Shown here piece by piece: positions 7,845 through 15,723 of a stretch of DNA of 39,207 bases (positions are counted from its first letter, which is position 1; each line of letters starts with the position of its first letter). The notes beneath the pieces are model-generated. The model saw nothing but the letters and a program-made list of their open reading frames with translations, ran no database searches and had not been told where the DNA came from. The translations under genes and the position numbers were made by a program. The DNA comes from an uncultured Opitutales bacterium (GTDB lineage Bacteria; Verrucomicrobiota; Verrucomicrobiia; Opitutales; Intestinicryptomonadaceae), in contig URAK01000017.1 of assembly GCA_900545705.1 (NCBI GenBank), forward strand, positions 1 through 39,207, read 5' to 3'.

Positions 7845-10800
7845 ATGAAGAAGTACATTATTACACTCGCACTTGCAATCACCGCATGCGCGGCGCCACG
7901 CGCGATGGAAATAGAATCCATAAAATTTGATGGAGAAGCCGACTTAAACGGTTGGTACATCTCGCCGTCGAACTGCGCAATAATATCCGAAGGCGTTTTG
8001 CAGATTACAAACACAGTGCGTTCAGAAAAATCCCGGGCGGAGATAGTAAAAGATCTTCCGATAAATAAAGTCGCAGGAAGGAGAATTTACGCCAGTGCCG
8101 AACTCGCGCAAGATCTTACGCCTTCCGTTTCTAAGTGGGGAGGCAAAATATTCCTTATAGAAGGCGGCAGCAATAGATTCTATGTGTACGCCGGCAAATA
8201 TATTGCTCCGGGAAAGTCGGGTTGGGAGAAGGTTTCGTTTTTTACGGACGTTCCGTTGGACTCTAAATTCCTGAAGATTCACCTCGGAGTGGAATCGTCA
8301 TCGGGCAAGGCAATGTTTAAAAACCTGAAAATTTCCTCGCAAGACATTCTCGCGGAATTCTCAAAAATTGCGAATATCGGCTTTGCGCAGAAAGACTACG
8401 AATTAAAGGCATTTAAGGCGTTCACCCCCGCCGGAGTCGGATACAACGCCTCGGAATTCGACACATCTGAGACGGAATTTGCAAAAGTTCCATTCAGTAT
8501 CCGGGACTTTCACCGCAACGGAGACAAATTTGCAGTAGCTTTAAAATCCACCTTATTTCCCTCAGGGCTTGAACGGGCAGAAACGGAATTTGCGGGCATT
8601 GAGGCTTCTGGCAAGTTTTTGTACGTCCTGCATTTTGTTTCAAACTCCAAAGACGGAGACAAAATAGGAACATTGGAAATCGAGGGCGCCGGAGGCAAGA
8701 AGGCGGCGTTCCCAATAGAGGCCGGGAAAAATGTGTTTGACTACGCGCGCGCCTCCGCAAACGCCGACTGCATATCCGTAGCCCCGTGGCAGAAATTCGG
8801 GCAAACTTACACGGCGTGCGTCTCAAAATTCCCAATTCCGGACGGATTCGGAAATATAGCAAAGCTTGCATTTACCCCCGAAAGCGGAGCCGCAACATGG
8901 GTTTTGCTCGGGGCAAATATATCCGAGCGCGACGTCGCCTTTCCGAAGACCTGGAACTACACCACCCGCGCAGACGACGTATGGAAACCCATGCCCGAAA
9001 AATACGCCCCGCCAGCAGCGCCCGGAAGCGTCCTCGACCTTACCTCTATAAATCCCAAGGAGACCGCCGGCGACAGAGGGCGCGTAATAATCAACAAGAA
9101 AGGCCGCCTTGCATTTGAAAAGTCGCCCGATATCCCCGTGAAATTTTTAATACACATTGGCGGCGATTTCAAGGAAATGTCAAACCAGAAAGAAGCCGCG
9201 GCCTACGCCGCTAAACTGCGCCAAAACGGATACAACATGGTGAGGCTCTCACCCGACCGCGATCTGATGCGCGGAGCAAAGGCAGACGGCGAATTAAACG
9301 AGAAAACCCTCGATCTCTTTTTCTATTATATATCCGAGCTGAAAAAGAACGGAATATACATAGAGTTCGACGCCATGGCAAGCGGCATAGGATACTCTGT
9401 AGGCGACTCGTGGGATCCGCGCGAAAAACGCAACTTTAAATATTCAATATACAGCGACGACAAAGTAAAAAAGAATTGGGTCACCGGGACAAAAAAAATT
9501 CTCACCACTGTAAACCCCTATACTGGCACAAAGCTTGCGGAAGACCCGCAATTAGCCCTCGTCATAGGCTTCAACGAGCTTGAATTCGGGCTTTCAAAGC
9601 ATGGAACATATACCGAGCTGCGCGAAGAATGGATAAAATTCTTAAAGCGCAAATACCGCAACGACTTCCAAAAGCTTTCCGAAGCATGGAAAGACAATAT
9701 CCCTGGCGGAGCTGCCGATTTCGATTCTCTCCCGGCATTCGACAGGTCGGAGGGCAACAAGCTCAACCAGCGTTCCCGCGACATAAACGAATTTATAACC
9801 AAATTGGAACGCGACATGTTAAAGTGGTTCAAGCGTCAGTTCCGCGCCATGGGCTTTGAGGGCCCCGTGACAAATTTCAACATGGGAAAATCTATGCGCA
9901 ACATTCTCTCCCGCAAAAACGCCGACTATGTTGCCATGAACAACTATCATGCCCACCCGTCAAACTTCATAGACATGGGCTCGCGCATATCACAGCAAAG
10001 TTCTGTCGGGGAGGGCATAAACATATCGCGCGCATTTGCCGCAACCAAAGAACACGGAGTCCCGTACGTTATAACCGAACACGGGCATGTTTTCTGGAAT
10101 AAGTACAGGTACGAACAGGGATTCGCAACAGGGGCGCATTCCGCGCTTCAAGGCTTTGACGGCATAACGTGCTTCGCAAACCCCGTCACCGCGAAGGACA
10201 CTCCGCCCGCGGTTTACCCGTTCAACAATGCCCCTGACGTCACAATAAGGTCGCAGGAATTTCTAACAGCTCTTATGTTTTTGCGCGGCGATGTTGCGGA
10301 GTCGGAATACGAAGCCGTCATAAAAATCAATGAAAAGGACATCTACAAGTCCGACTCCTACGAGTACGGCATGGACGCCCGCCAATCAAGGCTTAGCCTG
10401 CTTACGAAGATGTCGGTGGAATCCTCCCCGAGATACAAGCCGGCCGAAAACGAAATTGCCTTCGACAGGCTAGGCGGCTCTTCGCTGATACTCCACAAAG
10501 CATACGGAAATATTGCCGACACCCAGCATTCCGACTTCGACCTCACCTCGGCGGTCGAGGAGATGCGCAAGCGCGGAATGCTCTCAAAGAGCAACAGGAC
10601 AGACGTGTCAAAAGGCATATTTGAAAGTTCCACAGAGGAGATATACATAGATACTCCGCGCAAGTATATGACAGTAAACACTCCGCGACTGCAAGGCATG
10701 AGCGCCCCCGCCGGAGAAACCGCCAAGCTTTCAGACTTTGAAGTAATCTATACCCAGCGCAATTCAAACGTCACCATCGCGGCGGTGGACGGCTTAAAGC

Positions 10801-11111
10801 CCATAAAAGAGGCGCGCAGGTTCGCTCTTGTAATCTCCCCGAATTCACTGAACTCCGAAATGTCGTTTACTGACGAAGACATGGTAAGCCTAATAAACAT
10901 AGGCAAGCCCCCGATGCTCGTTGAGACTGGGAAATATAAAGTCGCTCTCTCCACGCCGCACTGGAAACAGATGAGGCTGTGGGCGCTTAATATGGACGGT
11001 TCGAGATTGCAGGAACTTCCCTTAAAAAAGTCCGACGGGCGCATAGAGGCGGAAATCGACACTTCAAAGCTCCCGATTCCGTGCGTATTTTTTGAACTGT
11101 CGGCAATGTAG
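7845..11111 (+). CDS. large exported glycoside hydrolase, clan GH-A-like
   Basis: A 1088-residue exported protein. The N-terminus MKKYIITLALAITACAAP is a signal peptide; ITAC could be a weak lipobox, so a lipoprotein is possible. Residues about 20-190 look like a carbohydrate-binding beta-sandwich, with another sandwich to about 400. A TIM-barrel part follows (about 430-830), opening KFLIHIGGDFKEM and YNMVRLSPDRDLM. GFNELEFG (E578) fits the Asn-Glu acid/base of clan GH-A and VITEHGHVFWN (E745) fits the strand-7 nucleophile. A C-terminal beta domain closes the protein. The exact GH family (GH5-, GH42- or related) cannot be fixed by eye. The ATG at 7845 is preferred over 7794 because it gives the signal peptide. 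Single-gene unit with a strong terminator. Likely acts on polysaccharide outside the cytoplasm. Confidence 0.8.
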   Translation: MKKYIITLALAITACAAPRAMEIESIKFDGEADLNGWYISPSNCAIISEGVLQITNTVRSEKSRAEIVKDLPINKVAGRRIYASAELAQDLTPSVSKWGGKIFLIEGGSNRFYVYAGKYIAPGKSGWEKVSFFTDVPLDSKFLKIHLGVESSSGKAMFKNLKISSQDILAEFSKIANIGFAQKDYELKAFKAFTPAGVGYNASEFDTSETEFAKVPFSIRDFHRNGDKFAVALKSTLFPSGLERAETEFAGIEASGKFLYVLHFVSNSKDGDKIGTLEIEGAGGKKAAFPIEAGKNVFDYARASANADCISVAPWQKFGQTYTACVSKFPIPDGFGNIAKLAFTPESGAATWVLLGANISERDVAFPKTWNYTTRADDVWKPMPEKYAPPAAPGSVLDLTSINPKETAGDRGRVIINKKGRLAFEKSPDIPVKFLIHIGGDFKEMSNQKEAAAYAAKLRQNGYNMVRLSPDRDLMRGAKADGELNEKTLDLFFYYISELKKNGIYIEFDAMASGIGYSVGDSWDPREKRNFKYSIYSDDKVKKNWVTGTKKILTTVNPYTGTKLAEDPQLALVIGFNELEFGLSKHGTYTELREEWIKFLKRKYRNDFQKLSEAWKDNIPGGAADFDSLPAFDRSEGNKLNQRSRDINEFITKLERDMLKWFKRQFRAMGFEGPVTNFNMGKSMRNILSRKNADYVAMNNYHAHPSNFIDMGSRISQQSSVGEGINISRAFAATKEHGVPYVITEHGHVFWNKYRYEQGFATGAHSALQGFDGITCFANPVTAKDTPPAVYPFNNAPDVTIRSQEFLTALMFLRGDVAESEYEAVIKINEKDIYKSDSYEYGMDARQSRLSLLTKMSVESSPRYKPAENEIAFDRLGGSSLILHKAYGNIADTQHSDFDLTSAVEEMRKRGMLSKSNRTDVSKGIFESSTEEIYIDTPRKYMTVNTPRLQGMSAPAGETAKLSDFEVIYTQRNSNVTIAAVDGLKPIKEARRFALVISPNSLNSEMSFTDEDMVSLINIGKPPMLVETGKYKVALSTPHWKQMRLWALNMDGSRLQELPLKKSDGRIEAEIDTSKLPIPCVFFELSAM

Positions 11112-11135
11112 GCTGTTTGGAAACAACCTTCCACA

Positions 11136-11167
11136 AGGGCGCATTTTGGAATGCGCCCTCTTTTTTT
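11136..11167 (+). terminator. strong intrinsic terminator after the GH-A-like hydrolase
   Basis: A 10-bp perfect stem AGGGCGCATT (11136-11145) / AATGCGCCCT (11150-11159), loop TTGG, then C and seven T (11161-11167). It starts 25 nt past the stop. Confidence 0.92.
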
Positions 11168-11607
11168 AGGCCGGAAAAATATTTTTTAGAGTGCAATTTT
11201 TCCGAGATAAGGCTGAAAGCGCGCCGCATAAAAGACGTCTTGCGCTCCGGCGAAAACAGATAATTCAGTCCTACCATAAAAAAGGCATATTGCAGAATGC
11301 TAAAAAACATTTTTTGGCGGTTTACAGATGCCGAAGCTTGCCAACCCGCACCCCGAAAAAATTTCTTTTCATAATATTAACACCCGTAGAATTCTTTTAC
11401 AGATAGCGCGCGGAAGGCAGTAAAAAATTTTGCATTTAGGCCGCCCGGCTGGGCGAAGTGGAGCGAGAAAAATAAAAGGCCCCAATAAATTCCCGCCAAA
11501 TTTTTTATTCGATTAAAAATAGTCGGCAAAAACTCGCCGAACAGTTTTTTTTATGGAACAAAAAAAGCGGACTCCTTACGGAGCCCGCCTAAACAATGTA
11601 AAAATCG
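11168..11607. other. intergenic region
   Basis: About 440 nt between convergent genes. No supported gene. It contains a compact hairpin CGCCC-GGCT-GGGCG near 11445, a weaker plus-strand hairpin TCGGC...GCCGA followed by T-rich sequence (about 11522-11553), and the terminator of the isomerase operon at the right end. Confidence 0.5.
11559..11588 (-). terminator. intrinsic terminator of the isomerase-like operon
   Basis: On the minus strand GCGGGCTCC-GTAA-GGAGTCCGC (one G-U pair) is followed by seven T. It lies 20 nt past the stop of the gene at 11608. Confidence 0.88.
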
Positions 11608-12441
11608 TCAGTTTTTGCGCAAATATTCGACGCATGCCTTTATGACGGGCATCGGATCAGACGCGATATTCTCGTTTTCGAGGGTCAGGAAACCGTCGAA
11701 CCCTTGGCTGTCAAGCTCCGACAAAATCGCCTTCATATCAAAAGCCCCAGTCCCGAGGACAACGCACTGGTTCTTCGGCACGCCAAACTCCTTCTGGTCT
11801 TTAAAATGCAGCGAAGCATATTTCCCCCTCAGAGTTTTAAGCCCATCGACAGGGTCAATTGCGCAAAGCGACCAATGCCCAATGTCAGGATTGGCCTTTA
11901 CATTGTCGTAGCCCGACGTGTACTTGGCAAGCACCATCGGCTCCCAATACTGGTTTGAACTTGTCATAGAGTGGTGGTGCACGCACATTGTCACTCCGTA
12001 CTTTTTGCCGACCTTATCCCAAATCGGGAAGCGCGCCACGGGATTTTCGCTTAAAACCCTGTCGGCGCCCATTTCTTTGGCGAATTTGCAGACGGCCTCT
12101 ATGTCTTTTTCAGTCTCTGTGTCGTACCTGCTTACTACGCCAAACGCGACCATTTTAAGCCCGGAATCCTTGAAGAGCTTTTTCATGTATTCGAGCGCTT
12201 CCTTCGGCATTTTAGGCCCGACTTTAACGTTCGGGAATTTGTCGCTAAGCGTCTGTCCCGGATAGCACTCGACCCCGTCTATGGGGAGAGTTTTTAGCAT
12301 TTCAAGCGTCTTTTCGAGAGTGAAATTCCTAAAAGTATAAGTCTGGACCGCAATCTTGCGGTGGTGATCTGCCGCAAAAGATGCGAGCGGGGCTGCTATG
12401 AGAGCCGCCGTCAGGGCGAGTATTGCTGATAATTTTTTCAT
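11608..12441 (-). CDS. exported sugar phosphate isomerase/epimerase-like TIM barrel
   Basis: A 277-residue protein of the xylose isomerase-like TIM-barrel superfamily (AP endonuclease 2 / sugar isomerase fold). The N-terminus MKKLSAILALTAALIAAP...SFAADHH is a Sec signal peptide with an AxA cleavage site. Metal-site elements of the fold are visible: IDGVECYPG, KYGVTMCVHHH, VKANPDIGHW, YASLHFKD and FLTLENE. I chose the ATG at 12441 over a TTG two codons upstream. It is the second gene of a pair, about 40 nt after its paralogue, and ends in a strong terminator. Relatives in this superfamily act on ketoses, inositols or 3-keto-sugars; the substrate cannot be read from sequence. Export suggests a periplasmic role. 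Confidence 0.85.
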   Translation of the reverse strand: MKKLSAILALTAALIAAPLASFAADHHRKIAVQTYTFRNFTLEKTLEMLKTLPIDGVECYPGQTLSDKFPNVKVGPKMPKEALEYMKKLFKDSGLKMVAFGVVSRYDTETEKDIEAVCKFAKEMGADRVLSENPVARFPIWDKVGKKYGVTMCVHHHSMTSSNQYWEPMVLAKYTSGYDNVKANPDIGHWSLCAIDPVDGLKTLRGKYASLHFKDQKEFGVPKNQCVVLGTGAFDMKAILSELDSQGFDGFLTLENENIASDPMPVIKACVEYLRKN

Positions 12442-12481
12442 ATTCAAATTTCTTGCAATTTAATGTTTCGGTTGGGGCAGA

Positions 12482-13306
12482 TTAGTGGGTGCGCAGATAC
12501 TCGACGCATTTTTTTATTTGCGGGAGATTGTTGTCCCAATCGGCCTCGTATTCGATAACGAGGAATCCGTCATACCCTTGGCTGTCGAGTTCCGCGAGCA
12601 TCTTGTCAACACCGAGGTTTCCCTCGCCGAACGGCACGCACCGCCTGCTTTTCGCGCCCAAATCCTTGAAGTGGACCGAGCCAATCTCGCCTTTTAGGAT
12701 TTTCAAATTTTCAACTGGGTCGATTCCACTGAGAGCGAGATGCCCTACATCGGGGTTGGCTTTGACATTGTCGTATTTCGAGGCGTATTTTTTTACGAGT
12801 TCGGCGTCGTAGTACTGGTTGGAACTCGTCTTTGTGTGGTGGTGCACGCACATTGTCACTCCGTACTTTTTGCCGATTCTATCCCAAATCTGCCATGAAG
12901 CGACGGGATCTTCTGTAAGAACACGCGTAATTCCCATTTCCTTGGCGAACTTGCAAATCGCCTCGATATTCTTTTCGCTTCCGCCGCCGGTGACCCCGAA
13001 GCTTACAGGCTTTACACCCGCGTCTTTGAGAATTTTTTTAAGGTATGCAATCTGTTCGGGATTGAGCGACGGGCCGACTTTCGCGTCGGGATATTTTCCG
13101 CCGAGCTTCTGTCCCGGGAAGAGCTCCACGCCGTCGATGTCGAGCGTTTTTATGCGTTCGAGAGTCTGCACGAGGGTCATTTTGTGCATAGACCAAGTTT
13201 GGACTGCGATTTTTCTATGCTCCGGGCGCGCGGCCGAACCGCCGTCCGTGAGGGCGCACCCCGCAAGAAAGAAGAGCGCCGCAACAGATAAAATTAGACG
13301 TTTCAT
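12482..13306 (-). CDS. lipoprotein sugar phosphate isomerase/epimerase-like TIM barrel
   Basis: A 274-residue paralogue of the next gene. The N-terminus MKRLILSVAALFFLAGCAL is a lipoprotein signal with lipobox LAGC, so this copy should be membrane-attached where the other is soluble. Shared blocks include HRKIAVQTW, IDGVELFPGQKLGGKYPDAKVGP, KYGVTMCVHHH, TSSNQYY, YDNVKANPDVGH, SVHFKD and FLVIEYE, giving the same candidate metal ligands. It is the first gene of the pair and is divergent from the TAT-exported isomerase-like gene. Both genes retain their catalytic-site motifs, so neither looks like a pseudogene. Substrate unknown. Confidence 0.87.
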   Translation of the reverse strand: MKRLILSVAALFFLAGCALTDGGSAARPEHRKIAVQTWSMHKMTLVQTLERIKTLDIDGVELFPGQKLGGKYPDAKVGPSLNPEQIAYLKKILKDAGVKPVSFGVTGGGSEKNIEAICKFAKEMGITRVLTEDPVASWQIWDRIGKKYGVTMCVHHHTKTSSNQYYDAELVKKYASKYDNVKANPDVGHLALSGIDPVENLKILKGEIGSVHFKDLGAKSRRCVPFGEGNLGVDKMLAELDSQGYDGFLVIEYEADWDNNLPQIKKCVEYLRTH

Positions 13307-13414
13307 AAGAACTTATATTTTCACCATTGCCGATTTATGCAAGCATATTTCCAGGCACTTAGCCTCTCCTGCCTCAAAAAAAAATTGCATTTGCTCTAAA
13401 AATCGGAGATACTT

Positions 13415-13442
13415 TTGCTTTCAACTATCAACGCAATACATT
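13415..13442 (+). promoter_or_regulatory. possible promoter of the TAT-exported isomerase-like gene
   Basis: TTGCTT (13415-13420), 16 nt, TACATT (13437-13442), then ATG at 13449. The expected start of transcription falls at the ATG, suggesting a leaderless mRNA. The boxes are only moderate matches. Confidence 0.4.
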
Positions 13443-13448
13443 ATATAT

Positions 13449-14396
13449 ATGAATAGAAGAGATTTTACCAAAACAGCAATAACTGCACTATGCGCATCGG
13501 CCGTTGCGCCTGCTATGGCGTCAGCCCAGTCGCAAGGCGGCAAAGATCCCGCATTCAAATGCAAATTTGCCCCCAATCTCTATCAATTCAACGCCACCTG
13601 CAAGGGGATGTCGCCTGAAGACAAAATACGCTACATCTACGACAGGGGTTTTAGGGCGTTGGAAGACAACGGAATGCCCGGCCGCCCTGTTGAAGTTCAA
13701 AACGCCATCGCAAAGACGATGGAAAAACTCGGAATGGAAATGGGGGTGTTTGTCGCCCACGCCGAATGGGGCAACGCCTCTATGACGGGCAACCGCATAG
13801 ACATGAAAAAGCGCTCGCGCGATCCACAAGCGTGCCGCGAATACTGGGCGGACAAAATGAAAAACGTGTGCGAACTCGCCAAGAGGGTAAACGCCAAGTG
13901 GTGCACGGTAGTCCCCGGGCTTGAAGATCCGAGTCTCGAGCCTGAATACCAATTTGCCAATGTCACTGAACATTTAAAGCGCATTTGCGAAGTCTTGGAG
14001 AAAAACAATGGCCCGACTATCGTGCTTGAGCCGCTCAACATAAAGAACCACCCAAGCCTTTGGCTGAAGAGGATTCCGCAGGCCTACGCGCTTTGCAAGG
14101 CTGTTGGCAGCAAGCACTGCAAAATTCTCGACGACCTCTACCACCAGCAGGTCACAGAAGGCTGCTTGATACCCAATATCGACGAGGCGTGGGACGAAAT
14201 AGCATACTTCCAAGTAGGCGACGTTCCCGGGCGCAACGAGCCCACTACCGGCGAGATAAACTATAAAAATGTATTCAAGCACATCTGGAACAAGGGCTAC
14301 CGCGGAATAATAGGAATGGAACACGGCCAGAGCGACCGCACAAAGGCTGGCGACGAAAAAATGATAGCGGCCTACCGCTCCGTCGACGTCGATTAG
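13449..14396 (+). CDS. TAT-exported hydroxypyruvate isomerase-like protein
   Basis: A 315-residue TIM-barrel protein of the hydroxypyruvate isomerase (Hyi) group. The start MNRRDFTKTAITALCASAVA is a twin-arginine signal (RRDFTK), so it is exported folded, perhaps with its metal bound. Family motifs: RGFRALEDNGMPGR, IVLEPLN (metal Glu), CKILDDLYHQQV (Asp and His), FQVGDVPGRNEPTTGEINY and IIGMEHG (second Glu). The order and spacing match Hyi closely. An in-frame extension back to 12819 is an artefact over the divergent gene; the ATG at 13449 is the first that yields the TAT signal. Cytosolic Hyi interconverts hydroxypyruvate and tartronate semialdehyde; an exported member may act on another sugar (inference). 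Confidence 0.88.
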   Translation: MNRRDFTKTAITALCASAVAPAMASAQSQGGKDPAFKCKFAPNLYQFNATCKGMSPEDKIRYIYDRGFRALEDNGMPGRPVEVQNAIAKTMEKLGMEMGVFVAHAEWGNASMTGNRIDMKKRSRDPQACREYWADKMKNVCELAKRVNAKWCTVVPGLEDPSLEPEYQFANVTEHLKRICEVLEKNNGPTIVLEPLNIKNHPSLWLKRIPQAYALCKAVGSKHCKILDDLYHQQVTEGCLIPNIDEAWDEIAYFQVGDVPGRNEPTTGEINYKNVFKHIWNKGYRGIIGMEHGQSDRTKAGDEKMIAAYRSVDVD

Positions 14397-14430
14397 CCGC
14401 GCGCATAAAAAACGTGCGGGATTGCCGCCT

Positions 14431-14552
14431 CTTGCGGCAATCCTGTATGCGCAGGTTTTTAGCAAGGGAATATCTGAGTACAACGCTCTCACGCCGCGCG
14501 CTTGCGGCAATCCTGTATGCGTAAGTTTATAGCAAGGGAATGCCCCAAATTC
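14431..14552 (+). repeat. two direct repeat copies with 80-nt period
   Basis: Copy 1 (14431-14472) and copy 2 (14511-14552) both read CTTGCGGCAATCCTGTATGC, then G(C/T)A(G/A)GTTT(T/A)T, then AGCAAGGGAAT. Copy 1 is the right arm of a 10-bp stem (GGATTGCCGC/GCGGCAATCC, 14419-14443). Copy 2 keeps only GCCGC...GCGGC. Confidence 0.8.
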
Positions 14553-14647
14553 AAGCGGGGAGTCTTTACGCTGCAAAAATTGGGCATTTATCGCCGGCTG
14601 CATTCGATATTTTCGGCGCGGTGCATCAAAAGTTATTTACAATATTC

Positions 14648-14678
14648 AAGGCGGTTCCCGATAGGAGCCGCCTTTTTA
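14648..14678 (+). terminator. intrinsic terminator
   Basis: An 11-bp stem AAGGCGGTTCC / GGAGCCGCCTT (one G-U pair), 5-nt loop, ending in a run of five T. It lies 250 nt past the hydroxypyruvate isomerase-like stop, so the repeats at 14431-14552 could be part of that transcript or of a separate small RNA. Confidence 0.8.
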
Positions 14679-14929
14679 AGTTGCGCCGCATAAAAATTCT
14701 TCCGCCCCCCATAAGCGCAAGCAGCCAAAATTGGGGAGCCGCGCAGCAGGCCGCAAGATAGGATATTATAAAATTTAGGCAAATACCCCCCAAAAAAATC
14801 TCTGCAAAAGAGATTTTAATTTATATGCGGTCAGAAAAAATCCTCTCCAAATCTTATTCAGGGCGCACTGCGGGTATGCGAAAATACCCAGGCGGCGCGC
14901 GTTTTTATTTGCGCGCTCGTTCAAACGAC

Positions 14930-14970
14930 AAAAAAAACGGAGGCGCAGATTTTTACTGCGCAAAACCTCC
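14930..14970 (-). terminator. intrinsic terminator, minus strand
   Basis: On the minus strand GGAGG (from 14970), a bulge, GCGCAG, a 7-nt loop, CTGCGCCTCC and then a run of T. It lies beyond the terminator of the tiny lipoprotein gene and may back it up. Confidence 0.6.
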
Positions 14971-15028
14971 AATAGCCGAATTACCTTTTCCGCCCCATTG
15001 AACAGGCGATAAAAAAAGAATATTTTAT

Positions 15029-15068
15029 AAAAAACTCTCCAATCAGAGCGCGTTGGAATCGGAGAGTT
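15029..15068 (-). terminator. terminator overlapping the end of the tiny lipoprotein gene
   Basis: AACTCTCC (15033-15040) pairs perfectly with GGAGAGTT (15061-15068). On the minus strand the stem is followed by TTTTAT. The stop codon at 15043 lies in the loop, so the hairpin forms within the last codons of the gene. Confidence 0.65.
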
Positions 15069-15183
15069 GATTCATTGCGAACCAACCTTTGCTTATCTCG
15101 ACTCCGCTTTCATTTTTGGACGAGCACCCGCCAAGCATGAGGGCAAATGCGGAAATTATGGCAACAATAATAATTTTTTTCAT
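15043..15183 (-). CDS. tiny lipoprotein (46 aa)
   Basis: An ORF too short for usual cut-offs. It reads MKKIIIVAIISAFALMLGGC, then SSKNESGVEISKGWFAMNQL and SDSNAL. This is a complete lipoprotein signal peptide with lipobox LGGC at Cys20 and a 26-residue mature part, so the product would be a very small membrane-attached peptide. ATG at 15183, TGA at 15043-15045. A terminator overlaps its last codons. The gene is divergent from the exported coiled-coil protein. Function unknown. The intact lipobox and terminator argue that it is real. Small lipoproteins of this size are often structural or entericidin-like, but nothing here proves that. Confidence 0.7.
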   Translation of the reverse strand: MKKIIIVAIISAFALMLGGCSSKNESGVEISKGWFAMNQLSDSNAL

Positions 15184-15270
15184 AATCGCGCGATTTTGGC
15201 GGATTAATTCAAAAAAGGCAATTCAATAAAAAGTTGCAAACGTTCGGATATTTTGTTTGACTCCCGCGCT

Positions 15271-15654
15271 ATGAAAAAATTTGCGTCAATAACAGCCGTC
15301 GCGATTTTTGCTTTCGCGGCGCAATTTACGGCCGCTGCGGACAACGCCGGAAGCGATATAAACTCAATGCGCGAACGGATAAAGGAGCTCGAAGAACAAG
15401 TTGAGCAGCTAAAAGCCAAGCTTGTCGAGCAGGCGAAGCTTGACGCCGAAATAATTTCCATGGCGCGCGCCGAAAACCGCGCGCTGAAAAAGCAGCTGCG
15501 CGCCGCCAAGCGCGCCGCGCGGTTAGCCAAGATAGAAGAGGAACCCGAAGTGAAAAGCACGAAGGAAAGAGCCGAGCAAGTCGAAAAAAAGACCGAGGAG
15601 CGCATTTCCGAAAAAGAGTCCGAAAGCGAAGGCTTTCACATGTTCCCGTTTTAA
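15271..15654 (+). CDS. exported coiled-coil protein
   Basis: A 127-residue protein with Sec signal peptide MKKFASITAVAIFAFAAQFTAAAD and an almost wholly charged helical remainder: INSMRERIKELEEQVEQLKA shows heptads of Leu/Ile, followed by Ala/Arg/Lys-rich and Glu/Lys-rich parts and a short tail ending GFHMFPF. It resembles small periplasmic coiled-coil or cell-envelope spacer proteins, but the family is not recognised. I chose the ATG at 15271 over an upstream TTG because it starts the signal peptide. It precedes ileS by 69 nt with a GC-rich hairpin between, so it is probably a separate unit. Confidence 0.7.
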   Translation: MKKFASITAVAIFAFAAQFTAAADNAGSDINSMRERIKELEEQVEQLKAKLVEQAKLDAEIISMARAENRALKKQLRAAKRAARLAKIEEEPEVKSTKERAEQVEKKTEERISEKESESEGFHMFPF

Positions 15655-15678
15655 GGGCAATAAATTTTTAACCGACGT

Positions 15679-15701
15679 CCGCGCGCGCGCAAAACGCGCG
15701 G
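15679..15701. other. GC-rich hairpin before ileS
   Basis: CCGCGCG (15679-15685) pairs with CGCGCGG (15695-15701). No T-run follows. It may be a weak terminator or leader structure. No T-box motifs were found. Confidence 0.45.
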
Positions 15702-15723
15702 CCGCGCAATCAACATAAAGAAA

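Larger units (their letters stand above)
14397..15042. other. hairpin-rich intergenic region with direct repeats
   Basis: About 645 nt with no supported protein gene. It contains two imperfect copies of a roughly 41-nt repeat 80 nt apart (14431-14472, 14511-14552), each preceded by a GCCGC...GCGGC hairpin, a plus-strand terminator (14648-14678), a 9-bp hairpin AAAATCTCT/AGAGATTTT (14795-14817) and a minus-strand terminator (14930-14970). Short ORFs here do not look protein-like. Confidence 0.6.

Noticed and set aside
12819..13448. In-frame N-terminal extension of the hydroxypyruvate isomerase-like protein
   Set aside because: It lies antisense to the divergent lipoprotein gene, and the twin-arginine signal starts at 13449.
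14502..14761. Small plus-strand ORFs in the repeat-rich spacer
   Set aside because: They run through the repeat and the terminator hairpin and have no start-site support.
15655..15723. T-box riboswitch upstream of ileS
   Set aside because: The spacer is only 69 nt and has a simple GC hairpin. No T-box motif or specifier loop fits.
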